From NCBI RefSeq assembly GCF_019396325.1, contig NZ_JAHKRO010000005.1, positions 124,001 through 188,000 of the forward strand: 64,000 nucleotides of DNA, in the 5' to 3' direction. Shown one piece after another: positions 9,082 to 16,442 of the stretch (its first letter is position 1; each line of letters starts with the position of its first letter). This stretch comes from Nonomuraea ceibae (GTDB taxonomy: Bacteria > Actinomycetota > Actinomycetes > Streptosporangiales > Streptosporangiaceae). The notes beneath the pieces were generated by a model that made no database searches, was not told where the DNA came from, and saw only the letters and a list, made by a program, of their open reading frames with translations. The translations under genes were made by a program, and so were the position numbers.

Positions 9082-9426
9082 ATGATGCGCGTCCTGGTCC
9101 CCTCCCGGCTGCGTGCCAAGGTGCGTGCCTGGCTCGACTCCCACTACGTCCCGATCGCCGACCACCGCCGGGACCTCCAGGACGCCCACCGCGAGACCCG
9201 CGCCCTGCGCGACGAACTGGCCGCCCTCCGGGCCGAGGTGAAACGCCTCAAGGAGACGCCCCCGCCGCCCGCCCCCGACACCTGCCGCCTGGCCCACGAG
9301 ACCGCCCAGGCGCTCGACGGACTCCTGCAGAACGAGGTCCTCCTCTGGCAGGCAGTCGACGAACTCCGCTCGGCGGGCCCCGGCGCCGTGCCTGACCGCG
9401 GAACGGAGGCACGCCCGTGCGCGTGA
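9082..9426 (+). CDS. Small coiled-coil protein of unknown function
   Basis: I do not recognise a family for this 114-residue protein. Residues ~1-25 are basic and hydrophobic (RVLVPSRLRAKVRAWLDSHY). Residues ~28-60 are charged heptads (LQDAHRETRALRDELAALRA) that should form a coiled coil. A proline run and a mostly helical tail with one cysteine follow. TATGGT at 9068-9073 lies eight bases before the ATG, favouring a leaderless start at 9082 (9085 is an alternative). The stop overlaps the start of the PP-loop gene by ten bases, so the two are co-translated. It may be an adaptor for that enzyme; this is inference from arrangement only. Confidence 0.68.
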   Translation: MMRVLVPSRLRAKVRAWLDSHYVPIADHRRDLQDAHRETRALRDELAALRAEVKRLKETPPPPAPDTCRLAHETAQALDGLLQNEVLLWQAVDELRSAGPGAVPDRGTEARPCA

Positions 9427-10622
9427 ACTGGACCGGCGGACGGCTCACCTTCCGCCTCGACCCCGAGGACGAGATCACCGGCCGGGCCGCCGACGAGCAC
9501 CCGGTCAAGCTCGCCACCAACACCTGCACGATCGCCGGCGTGCCGGACGACGCCCACCCCGACCTGTTCGCCGTCGCCGCCTGGACCGTCGTCGCCCCCT
9601 GGACCCGCCGCCGGATCACCTTCGACCGCGCCGTCTCCGCCGACGTCGCCGCCGCGCTGCACGACGGCTGGGGCGTCGACGCCGGCCCCGTCGCCGCCGA
9701 GCCACGCCGTACCGGACGCGCCCTCGCCATCTCCTACAGCGGCGGCGCCGACTCCGTGGCCGCCGCCGCCATCTACCCCGACGCGCCGTTCGTCCACTTC
9801 CGCCGCGTCCCGCACCCCCGCGTGCCGAACCGCTGGCCGCACTACCGCTCCGACGTGCTCGCCAAACTCGCCGCGCGGACCGGGCGCGACCTCACCACCG
9901 TCTCCTCCGACCTGGAGTTCACGCTCGCCGAACCCCGGCCCGGCTACCCCGAGCACCACGCCGTCGCCGCCGGCGCCCTGCTCCTCGCCGACCGCCTCGA
10001 CCTCGGCGGGCTCGCCTTCGGCTACGAACTCGGCTCACGCTGGCTCGGCGGCGACCGCTACCTGCTGCGCTACACGCCCGACAACCCCATGTGGGCCCCG
10101 CACGGCGCGTGGGGCCGCCTCTTCGCCGCCGCCGGCGTGCACATCGTCCTCCCCGTGGGCGGCGTGAGCGAGGCCGTCACCATGCGCCTGGCCCTGAACT
10201 CCGACCTCAAGGACTACGTCCGCTGGTGCCTCATCGGCACCGACGGGCCCTGCCGCAACTGCGCCAAGTGCCTGTACAAGGAGATCATCCAGGCCGCCGT
10301 CGAACGCCGCCCCCTCGACACCCCCATCCCGCCGACCAGCGGCAAAGCCAAGAAGTGGCTCCAGCCGCCGCCCTACGGCGGCCAGGAGATGATCGCGTAC
10401 GGCCTCGCCCGCATCCCCGGCATCGAGCACACCATGTTCGCCAAGGCCCTGGACCACTTCGAGGCCACCGAGGAGTCCACCCGCTGGCTCGACCACTGCT
10501 ACCCCCCGTCCCTGGACGAGATCCCACCCCCCTGGCGCGACCAGGCGGCCGCCTTCCTGACCACCCACGTCGGCCTCATGACCGACCCGGAACGCCACCG
10601 AGTGGAATCATGGGGCTCCTGA
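9417..10622 (+). CDS. QueC-like PP-loop ATPase (N-type ATP pyrophosphatase fold)
   Basis: This 401-residue protein carries a clear ATP-pyrophosphatase P-loop, SYSGGADS, at about residues 106-113. Its C-terminal half has cysteines at about 271, 279, 282 and 285 (C-x7-C-x2-C-x2-C), close to the zinc site of the 7-cyano-7-deazaguanine synthase QueC. The ~100-residue N-terminus, rich in beta-like sequence, and the ~110-residue tail after the cysteines are not part of QueC, which is only about 230 residues. None of the other deazapurine genes (queD, queE, folE) is nearby. It probably adenylates an unknown substrate; DUF6395-type proteins are the closest group I can suggest, with low certainty. Translation is coupled to the coiled-coil gene upstream. 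Confidence 0.72.
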   Translation: MRVNWTGGRLTFRLDPEDEITGRAADEHPVKLATNTCTIAGVPDDAHPDLFAVAAWTVVAPWTRRRITFDRAVSADVAAALHDGWGVDAGPVAAEPRRTGRALAISYSGGADSVAAAAIYPDAPFVHFRRVPHPRVPNRWPHYRSDVLAKLAARTGRDLTTVSSDLEFTLAEPRPGYPEHHAVAAGALLLADRLDLGGLAFGYELGSRWLGGDRYLLRYTPDNPMWAPHGAWGRLFAAAGVHIVLPVGGVSEAVTMRLALNSDLKDYVRWCLIGTDGPCRNCAKCLYKEIIQAAVERRPLDTPIPPTSGKAKKWLQPPPYGGQEMIAYGLARIPGIEHTMFAKALDHFEATEESTRWLDHCYPPSLDEIPPPWRDQAAAFLTTHVGLMTDPERHRVESWGS

Positions 10623-10670
10623 CCCCAGCCACCCCACACCACCGGCCGCCCCACCACCCCGAACGCCCCG

Positions 10671-10738
10671 GCGAACGGGCCGGCCGGTGCCCAACCCCAC
10701 GGGGGACTTGGCGACGACCCGCCGCCGGCTTCCGCGTG
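10671..10738 (+). repeat. Direct repeat A, copy 1
   Basis: About 68 bases starting GCGAACGGGCCGGCCGGTGC. It recurs at 10927-10993 with roughly 90 percent identity; the first 26 bases are identical in both copies. The copy-to-copy distance is 256 bases. Confidence 0.75.
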
Positions 10739-10742
10739 TGCC

Positions 10743-10806
10743 GTGGCCACCGGCTGCCGCCGCGCCCCGCTCCCTCGCGGGACGTGGCCACGGGCTGCCG
10801 GCGCGC
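10743..10806 (+). repeat. Short tandem duplication inside repeat unit 1
   Basis: A 23-base segment starting GTGGCCAC occurs at 10743-10765 and again at 10784-10806 with two mismatches, a period of 41 bases. This duplication accounts for unit 1 (10671-10827) being 42 bases longer than unit 2 (10927-11041). Confidence 0.6.
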
Positions 10807-10827
10807 TCGCGGCGGGGACGGCCCGCG
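10795..10827 (+). repeat. Direct repeat B, copy 1
   Basis: Thirty-three bases, beginning CTGCCGGCGCGCTCGCGG, repeated without mismatch at 11009-11041. Together with repeat A it shows that a larger unit was duplicated. Confidence 0.8.
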
Positions 10828-10872
10828 ACCGGCAGGCCGGCCCCGCGACGCCGCGCCCTTCAGGGCCGCCGT

Positions 10873-10924
10873 CGTACGGGACGAGAGGTGCGCCCCCACG
10901 CGGCGCTGCCCTCTCGCACGTACG
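10873..10924. repeat. Inverted repeat between the two repeat units
   Basis: CGTACG at 10873-10878 and 10919-10924 are the ends, with an inner pair CGAGAGG (10882-10888) and CCTCTCG (10910-10916). The structure could fold as a hairpin with a ~21-base loop. There is no T-run, so a terminator role is unsupported. Confidence 0.5.
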
Positions 10925-10926
10925 CA

Positions 10927-10993
10927 GCGAACGGGCCGGCCGGTGCCCAACCTTACGGGGGACTCGGCGACGGGCCGCCGCCCCTTCCGCGTG
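10927..10993 (+). repeat. Direct repeat A, copy 2
   Basis: Second copy of the ~67-base repeat that first occurs at 10671-10738. Differences are a CC-to-TT change and a few substitutions near the 3' end. Confidence 0.75.
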
Positions 10994-11008
10994 GTCTGCG
11001 GCCTCCTA

Positions 11009-11041
11009 CTGCCGGCGCGCTCGCGGCGGGGACGGCCCGCG
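11009..11041 (+). repeat. Direct repeat B, copy 2
   Basis: Identical second copy of the 33-base repeat at 10795-10827. Confidence 0.8.
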
Positions 11042-11230
11042 TCCGGGGCAGGCTGGCCCGGGGGGCCGCGTGCCTCTCTGGTGCCGTTGTCGCCTCGGAT
11101 GCGCCCGCGCTCGTGGGGGCCGGTTTGCGGTGGTGCGGTCTGGTGTGGGGTGGGTGTGTTGGGGGCCGGGGTGCGATGCTAGGCCGGCTGGGGCTGTGGG
11201 CGGGTTCGGGAGTGGAGAGGAAAGCAAGGC

Positions 11231-12073
11231 GTGAAGGTATATCTGTCCGTTGACATGGAGGGCGTGACCGGGTTGACGGACCCGGAGGAGATGCACGCCG
11301 GGCAGCGCGGCTACGAGCGCGGGTGCGAGCTGATGACCGCCGACGCCAATGCGGCGATCGACGGGGCGTTCGCGGCCGGGGCGGAGAGCGTGCTGGTCAA
11401 CGACGCGCACGGGTCGACGAAGAACCTGCGGATCGATCTGCTGGACCCGAGGGCGAGCCTGATCCGGGGCCCGGGGAAGTCGCAGCGGATGGCGCAGGGC
11501 TTGGACGGCTCGTTCGCGGCGGCCTGTTTCGTGGGCTACCACGCGCGGGCGGGCGTGGCGGACGGGGTGCTCAACCATACGTGGATGGGCAAGGAGATCC
11601 AGAACGTGTACCTCAACGGCGAGGTGTGCGGCGAGACGCGGGTGGTGGCGGCGTGCGCCGGTTACCACGGGGTGCCGGTGGTGGTGGTGACCGGTGACGA
11701 GGCCGTGGGTGAGGAGGCGCGGGAGCTGCTGGGCGATGTGGAGACGGTGGCGGTCAAGAAGGGGATCGGGAAGTTCTCGGCCGAGTTGCTGCCGCCGAGC
11801 GTCGCGCAGCAGCGGATTCGTGAGGCGACGGTCAGGGCGCTCAACCGGTTGAGCGACTTCACGCCTTACACCTTGGAGGCTCCGTACACGCTGGGGGTGG
11901 AGTGGAACTCCACGGCCATCGCGGCGGCTGTGGCGCTGGTTCCCGGGGTGAAGACGGTGGGGCCTCGCCACACGGAGTTCACGACGGACGACTACACCCA
12001 GATCATGGCGCTGTTCGGCATCTTCGCCACCATCGGCGGTCAGGTGGCGTGCGGCAGTGGCCCGTACGGCTGA
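11231..12073 (+). CDS. D-aminopeptidase, M55 family (DppA-like)
   Basis: A 280-residue zinc peptidase of family M55, whose Bacillus member DppA cleaves D-Ala-containing dipeptides. The N-terminal metal residues are seen in YLSVDMEG (Asp8, Glu10), and NDAHGS (about residue 60) and GYHARAG (about 104) provide the conserved histidines. WMGKEIQNVYLNGEVCGE and TGDEAVGEEA are further M55 marks. Length is typical and there is no signal peptide, so it acts in the cytoplasm. GAGGAAAG stands upstream of the GTG start. The next gene, an exported amine oxidase, follows after 30 bases on the same strand. Unlike Bacillus DppA, no peptide transporter is linked. Substrate is likely D-amino-acid peptides but is unproven. 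Confidence 0.88.
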   Translation: MKVYLSVDMEGVTGLTDPEEMHAGQRGYERGCELMTADANAAIDGAFAAGAESVLVNDAHGSTKNLRIDLLDPRASLIRGPGKSQRMAQGLDGSFAAACFVGYHARAGVADGVLNHTWMGKEIQNVYLNGEVCGETRVVAACAGYHGVPVVVVTGDEAVGEEARELLGDVETVAVKKGIGKFSAELLPPSVAQQRIREATVRALNRLSDFTPYTLEAPYTLGVEWNSTAIAAAVALVPGVKTVGPRHTEFTTDDYTQIMALFGIFATIGGQVACGSGPYG

Positions 12074-12103
12074 TCGAGGGACCGGGGACGGCGGCGAGGT
12101 GTG

Positions 12104-13654
12104 ATGGACGGCGCGGCGCTGACCAGGCGCGGGCTGCTGGTCGGAATCGGTGCGGCGGGCGGCGCCGGGGCCATGTACGCGGCGATGGGCGCGCTGGGGC
12201 TGGCGCCGGCGGAGCAGGACAAGGCGTTCACGCCGCCCAGGAAGAGTGATTTCTCCCTTCAGGGCCGGGCGGCGGCGAAGGTGGTGATCCTGGGCGCGGG
12301 TGTGGCGGGGCTGGTGGCGGCGTACGAGCTGGGGAAGGCCGGCTACGACTGCACGCTGCTGGAGGCCAGGCCCAAGGCGGGCGGGCGGAGCCTGACGCTG
12401 AGGGGCGGCGACCGGCTGACCGAGCTGAACGGGCCGGCGCAGGCGGTGCGGTTCGGCGAGGGGAGCTACTTCAACGCCGGTCCGGCGCGGATCGCGCCGT
12501 GGATGGTCACGATGGACTACTGCCGCGAGCTGGGCGTCCCGATCGAGACGTTCGTCAACCGCAGCGCGCAGACGTACGTGCACACGAACGGCCAGACGGT
12601 GCGGTCCGGGACTGCCCGTGCCGACATGTACGGATACATCGCCGAGCTGCTCGCCAAGGCCACCCATGTCGGCGCGCTCGACAGGAAGGTGTCGAAGGGT
12701 GACCAGGAGGTGCTGCTGGACTTCCTGCGCCGGTTCGGGGACCTGGGGCCGCGGCTGGAGTATGAGGGGTCCGGCAGGCGCGGTTTCGTGAAATATCCGG
12801 CGCTGGACGGCGGCACCCCGCTCGCCCCGCCCGGCACCCTGCACCAGGTCCTCGCCGCCGGCACCGGCCGCGCGATCACCAACGACTTCGGGTACGACCA
12901 GGCCACCCCCATGTTCCAGCCCGTCGGCGGCATGGACGCGATCGTGGACCGGCTCGTCGCGGCCGTAGGCGCCGACCGGATCACCACCGGCGCCCGCGTC
13001 ACCCGCATCACCGACCTGCCCGACGGCGTCGAGGTCGCCTGGGCCGGCGGCAGCGTCAAGGCCGACTACTGCGTCGCCACCCTCCCGCCGCACCTGCTGG
13101 CCAAGATCCCCCACAACCTGGGCGAACCCGTCACCGCCGCGCTCCGGCGACCCGTCCCCGTGGCCGCCGGCAAGATCGGCCTGGAGTACGCGAGCCGCTG
13201 GTGGGAGCTGGAGGACCGGATCTACGGCGGCGTCACCGAGACCGACCTGGACATCACCCACATCTGGTACCCGTCGCACGACTACCACGCCGAGCGCGGC
13301 ATCGTGGTCGGCTACTACAACACCGACGCCCACGCCGAGCTCTACGGCGCGCTCACGCCGGAGGACCGCAGGCGCCGCGCGCTCACCCAGGGCAAGAAGA
13401 TCCACGGCGAGAAGTACCGCACCGGCGTGCTGTCCAGCGTCTCCATCGCCTGGGAACGCCAGGAGCACATCCAGGGCGGCTGGGTGCGCTGGCCCAACTT
13501 TGATTCGTCCTTCACTCTTCTGCAACGCCCCAGCGGAAGGGTGTACTTCGCGGGTGACTGGCTCACCCGGCTGACCGCCTGGCAGGCGGGGGCCATGGAG
13601 TCCGCCCGCGGCGCCGTCACGCAACTGCACCAACGGGTGCTGCGGTCGCCGTGA
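12104..13654 (+). CDS. Tat-exported flavin amine oxidase (L-amino-acid/monoamine oxidase family)
   Basis: A 516-residue FAD enzyme that oxidises amines or amino acids to imino compounds, giving hydrogen peroxide. It opens with a Tat-type signal (TRRGLLVGIGAAGGAG). The FAD dinucleotide fold follows (VVILGAGVAGLVAAYELGKA, EARPKAGGRS). The C-terminal flavin-binding segment is YFAGDWLTRLTAWQAGAMESA. The middle carries substrate-domain features of L-amino-acid oxidases (GPARIAPWM, FQPVGGMDAIVDRL). ATG at 12104 is preferred to the GTG three bases before because GAGG at 12096 is too close to the latter. It probably forms an operon with the D-aminopeptidase; substrate is not predictable. Confidence 0.85.
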   Translation: MDGAALTRRGLLVGIGAAGGAGAMYAAMGALGLAPAEQDKAFTPPRKSDFSLQGRAAAKVVILGAGVAGLVAAYELGKAGYDCTLLEARPKAGGRSLTLRGGDRLTELNGPAQAVRFGEGSYFNAGPARIAPWMVTMDYCRELGVPIETFVNRSAQTYVHTNGQTVRSGTARADMYGYIAELLAKATHVGALDRKVSKGDQEVLLDFLRRFGDLGPRLEYEGSGRRGFVKYPALDGGTPLAPPGTLHQVLAAGTGRAITNDFGYDQATPMFQPVGGMDAIVDRLVAAVGADRITTGARVTRITDLPDGVEVAWAGGSVKADYCVATLPPHLLAKIPHNLGEPVTAALRRPVPVAAGKIGLEYASRWWELEDRIYGGVTETDLDITHIWYPSHDYHAERGIVVGYYNTDAHAELYGALTPEDRRRRALTQGKKIHGEKYRTGVLSSVSIAWERQEHIQGGWVRWPNFDSSFTLLQRPSGRVYFAGDWLTRLTAWQAGAMESARGAVTQLHQRVLRSP

Positions 13655-13714
13655 CGTCGCATGCCGCTCCCGGGACCGGCGTAAGGTCCTGGGAGAGCGA
13701 CCGAGGAGTTGGGG

Positions 13715-14227
13715 ATGACGTTGCACTGGGTGCCCGCCGCCGACCGGCCCGACCTGCTGGCCGAGCCGGTGGCGCGGGCCGTGGGAGAGCTCGACGGCGT
13801 ACGGGTGGCCGAGATCGACCCGGAGCTGGCCGACACGGCGGCGTTCTGCGAACGCTACGGCGTGACGCTGGAGGAGTCGGCCAACTGCGTGGTGGTCGCC
13901 GCCAAGCGCGGCGGTGAGATCCGCTACGCGGCGTGCATGGTGCTCGCGACGATGCGGGTGGACGTGAACGGCGTGGTGCGCAAGCACCTCGACGCGCGCA
14001 AGGCGAGCTTCGCCCCGATGGCGGAGGCGGTCGAGCTCACCGGCATGGAGTACGGCGGCATCACCCCGCTCGGCCTGCCCGACGGCTGGCCGGTGCTGGT
14101 GGACGTCAACGTGGCCGAGCACCCTCAGGTGGTCATCGGCGCCGGGGTGCGGCGGGCCAAGCTCGCCGTCGCCGGGGCCACCCTGGCGGGGCTCAAGCAG
14201 GCGGAAGTGCTTCCTCTGGCCGGCTGA
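13715..14227 (+). CDS. YbaK/ProX-domain protein (aminoacyl-tRNA deacylase-like)
   Basis: A 170-residue protein of the YbaK/prolyl-tRNA synthetase insertion-domain family, which hydrolyses mischarged Cys- or Ala-tRNA(Pro). Family marks are VTLEESANCVVVAAKRGGE, RKHLDARKASFAPMAEA (containing the conserved catalytic-type lysine), EYGGITPLGLPDGWPVLVD and VVIGAGVRRAKLAV. GAGGAG at 13703-13708 supports the ATG at 13715. It stands alone between the amine oxidase and the kinases. It probably acts in trans as a proofreading deacylase; which tRNA it edits is unknown. Confidence 0.82.
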   Translation: MTLHWVPAADRPDLLAEPVARAVGELDGVRVAEIDPELADTAAFCERYGVTLEESANCVVVAAKRGGEIRYAACMVLATMRVDVNGVVRKHLDARKASFAPMAEAVELTGMEYGGITPLGLPDGWPVLVDVNVAEHPQVVIGAGVRRAKLAVAGATLAGLKQAEVLPLAG

Positions 14228-14359
14228 TCGGTCACCGTAGCCAATTCGAGACCGTTGATTGGGAAACCGATGAGGCCCTTCTGGACGTTGTACGAGTGGG
14301 AATGTGGCCTCGTGGTTCATCTCGTGGGCGGGGATTAAGCCGGTATGGTGCTTCATGCC

Positions 14360-16426
14360 ATGAACGATGACCGACTCGGCCCTTACCGGCTGCTCAGGCG
14401 GCTCGGCGAGGGCGGAATGGGCGTGGTCCACCTCGCCACCGACCCTCAGGGGCGGCAGGTGGCGGTCAAGGTCCTGCGCTCCGAGGTCGCCGGTGACGAG
14501 GTCGCCAGGCGACGGCTCGCGCGCGAGGTCGAGACGATGCGCCGGGTGCGCAGCTCCTACATCGCCGAGGTGCTCGACGCCGACGTGACCGGTCACCGGC
14601 CGTACATCGTGACGCGTTACGTGCCCGGCCGCGCGCTCGACGAGATCGTCAAGAACGACGGGCCGCTCGACCTGCCCGCGCTGCTCAAGGTCGGCTACGG
14701 GGTGGCCGCGGCGCTGGCCGCCGTGCACTCGGTGGGCGTCATCCACCGCGACCTCAAGCCGGGCAACGTGCTCATCCTCGACGGTGAGCCGGTGCTGATC
14801 GACTTCGGCATCGCGCAGGCGGTCGACGCGACCCGGCTGACCCAGACGGGCATGTTCATCGGCACGCCGGGCTACCTGGCGCCGGAGATCATCGAGGGCC
14901 AGGAGGCCGGGCCCGAGGTCGACATCCACGCCTGGGCCGGCACCCTGCTCTACGCCGGCACCGGCCAGCCGCCCTTCGGCAAGGGCACGCTGGAGATGGT
15001 CTTCTACAACATCACCGCCGGCAAGGCCGACGTCAGCGCCGCCCCGAAGGCGATCCAGCCGCTGCTCAAGGCCGCCTTCCAGCGCAATCCGGCCAAGCGG
15101 CCCAAGGCGGCCGAGCTGGCCGAGCAGACCGCGCGCATGCTGCCCAGGCCGCCGGGCGGCGCGCCCGACCAGATCTCCACCGTGCCGCGCCCCGACGGGC
15201 CGCCGCGCACGGGCGAGCACCTGCCGCCGCCCTACACCGACCGCCCCGGCCCGCCCTACGGCACCGGCCCGCAGGGCGTTCCGGTCACGGGCGCGCAGGA
15301 ACCGCCCGCGCGTCCCCCGTACGGGACGGGCCCCCAGGACGCACCGGCAGGACACCCCCACGGCAGCGGCCCCCAGGGCGCGCCGGTGGCGCGGCCGTAC
15401 GGGAGCGACGTGGCAGCGCACGGGCAGGACCGGCAGCCGTGGGAGGCCGCCACGCCGCCCGTGACGCCGCGCCAGGTCGTCGACGGACGCCCGCCGCACG
15501 CCCCGCCGCAGACCGCCGACCAGCAGTACGTGTCGCTGCTCCCCGGCCAGGGCGACCCGTGGCCGACCCGCCGGGTGAGCCCGGAGGAGCTGCGCCAGAT
15601 GCAGCGCGAGGCGGGCCGGCAGAGCCTGCCGTGGAACCAGGCGCCCGCCGTCCACCCGCCGGAGGGCGAGGTGCCGACGCGGCGGGTGCGCCCGGAGGCG
15701 CCCGACTACGGCCGCGGCGCCCCGGTGCCACCGCCGCCCTACATCCCGGCGCAGGCGCAGTTCCCGCCCGAGCCGCAGACGCGGCGCGAGCCGTTCATCC
15801 CGGGTGCGCTCCCGGGCCAGCCGCTCAAGCAGTCGGCCGCCTACGCGGTGGCCGGCGCGATGCTGCTCATCATCATGATCGTGCTGGCCGCGCTGGCCCC
15901 GGTGCTGGTGGCGGTGGTGGCGGTGCCGGTCGCGGTGCTGCTGCGGGCCGCCGACCTGGCCCAGCCGTCGCTGACCGTGCGCCGCCCGAGCAGCGCGGCG
16001 GCCCTCGACGTGGTCAGGGTGTTCGGGCTGCCGCAGGCGCTGGCCAAGTCGGCGGGCATCACGCTGGCGCTCGTTCTTTACGCTCTCATTCTGGGGTTGC
16101 CCGTTACGCTCCTGCTCACCGTGGTAGTCAAGATGGACCCGTCGAACGCGCTGGCCTGGGGGGCGGCGGTGGCGCTGTGGACCGTCTGCGCCGGCCCGGG
16201 GGTGGAGGGCCCCGGAAGGCAGATGCGCAGGACGCTCTCATCGCTCGTACCCTCGAGGACAGCGGCGATGGTGATGGCGGGAGTCCTGGCGGCAGGGGCC
16301 GCCCTCTCCCTCATCCTCGCCTACGGCACGTACGGGGACGACGCGAGGGAGGCCGTATGGAGTCCGGTCGACGTCGGCTCGGCGACGGATCTGCTGGAGA
16401 AGCTGAACGGGGGCGACGACGGATGA
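14360..16426 (+). CDS. Membrane Ser/Thr protein kinase 1 of a tandem trio
   Basis: A 688-residue Hanks-type kinase. The kinase domain spans about residues 7-265: glycine loop GEGGMGVV, VAVKVL lysine, catalytic loop HRDLKPGN, IDFGIAQ metal loop and LAPEI. A long Pro-rich linker follows (about 270-490), including a repeated PYGTGPQ unit. The last ~190 residues hold several hydrophobic segments (AGAMLLIIMIVLAALAPVLV, LVLYALILGLPVTLLL, AAMVMAGVLAAGAALSLIL). No PASTA or other known sensor is attached. A TATGGT at 14344-14349 puts the transcript start near 14356 and argues for the ATG at 14360 over one at 14345. Kinase 2 follows after 16 bases. Confidence 0.9.
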   Translation: MNDDRLGPYRLLRRLGEGGMGVVHLATDPQGRQVAVKVLRSEVAGDEVARRRLAREVETMRRVRSSYIAEVLDADVTGHRPYIVTRYVPGRALDEIVKNDGPLDLPALLKVGYGVAAALAAVHSVGVIHRDLKPGNVLILDGEPVLIDFGIAQAVDATRLTQTGMFIGTPGYLAPEIIEGQEAGPEVDIHAWAGTLLYAGTGQPPFGKGTLEMVFYNITAGKADVSAAPKAIQPLLKAAFQRNPAKRPKAAELAEQTARMLPRPPGGAPDQISTVPRPDGPPRTGEHLPPPYTDRPGPPYGTGPQGVPVTGAQEPPARPPYGTGPQDAPAGHPHGSGPQGAPVARPYGSDVAAHGQDRQPWEAATPPVTPRQVVDGRPPHAPPQTADQQYVSLLPGQGDPWPTRRVSPEELRQMQREAGRQSLPWNQAPAVHPPEGEVPTRRVRPEAPDYGRGAPVPPPPYIPAQAQFPPEPQTRREPFIPGALPGQPLKQSAAYAVAGAMLLIIMIVLAALAPVLVAVVAVPVAVLLRAADLAQPSLTVRRPSSAAALDVVRVFGLPQALAKSAGITLALVLYALILGLPVTLLLTVVVKMDPSNALAWGAAVALWTVCAGPGVEGPGRQMRRTLSSLVPSRTAAMVMAGVLAAGAALSLILAYGTYGDDAREAVWSPVDVGSATDLLEKLNGGDDG
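15253..15411 (+). repeat. Pro/Gly-rich coding repeats in kinase 1
   Basis: About three and a half copies of a 16- to 19-residue unit beginning (R/P)PYGTGPQ (third copy HPHGSGPQ, last partial RPYGSD) lie in the linker between the kinase domain and the membrane segments. The DNA copies are diverged, so this is an old protein repeat and not a recent tandem expansion. Confidence 0.6.
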
Positions 16427-16442
16427 CGCGGGGACGGTTGCG

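Larger units (their letters stand above)
10623..11230. other. 608-bp GC-rich spacer with imperfect repeats
   Basis: Several frames stay open here, but only because of the extreme GC content. Their translations are Arg/Pro/Ala-rich with no domain, and in no frame is there a convincing start with a ribosome site. The region holds two copies of a ~67-bp repeat, two copies of a 33-bp repeat, a short tandem duplication and an inverted repeat, each listed separately. It separates the PP-loop gene from the D-aminopeptidase operon, whose promoter should lie at its right end. Confidence 0.6.

Noticed and set aside
10671..11041. Repeats as a CRISPR array
   Set aside because: Only two copies, far apart, with unequal units and no cas genes.
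10687..11253. Several long open frames on the plus strand in the repeat-rich spacer
   Set aside because: They are open in more than one frame at once, encode only Arg/Pro/Ala/Gly-rich sequence and lack ribosome sites; high GC content explains them.
11006..15655. A minus-strand frame of about 1550 codons opposite the aminopeptidase, oxidase and kinase genes
   Set aside because: It runs antisense to several genes with clear domains, and its translation is His/Arg/Gln-rich without motifs; a codon-bias shadow.
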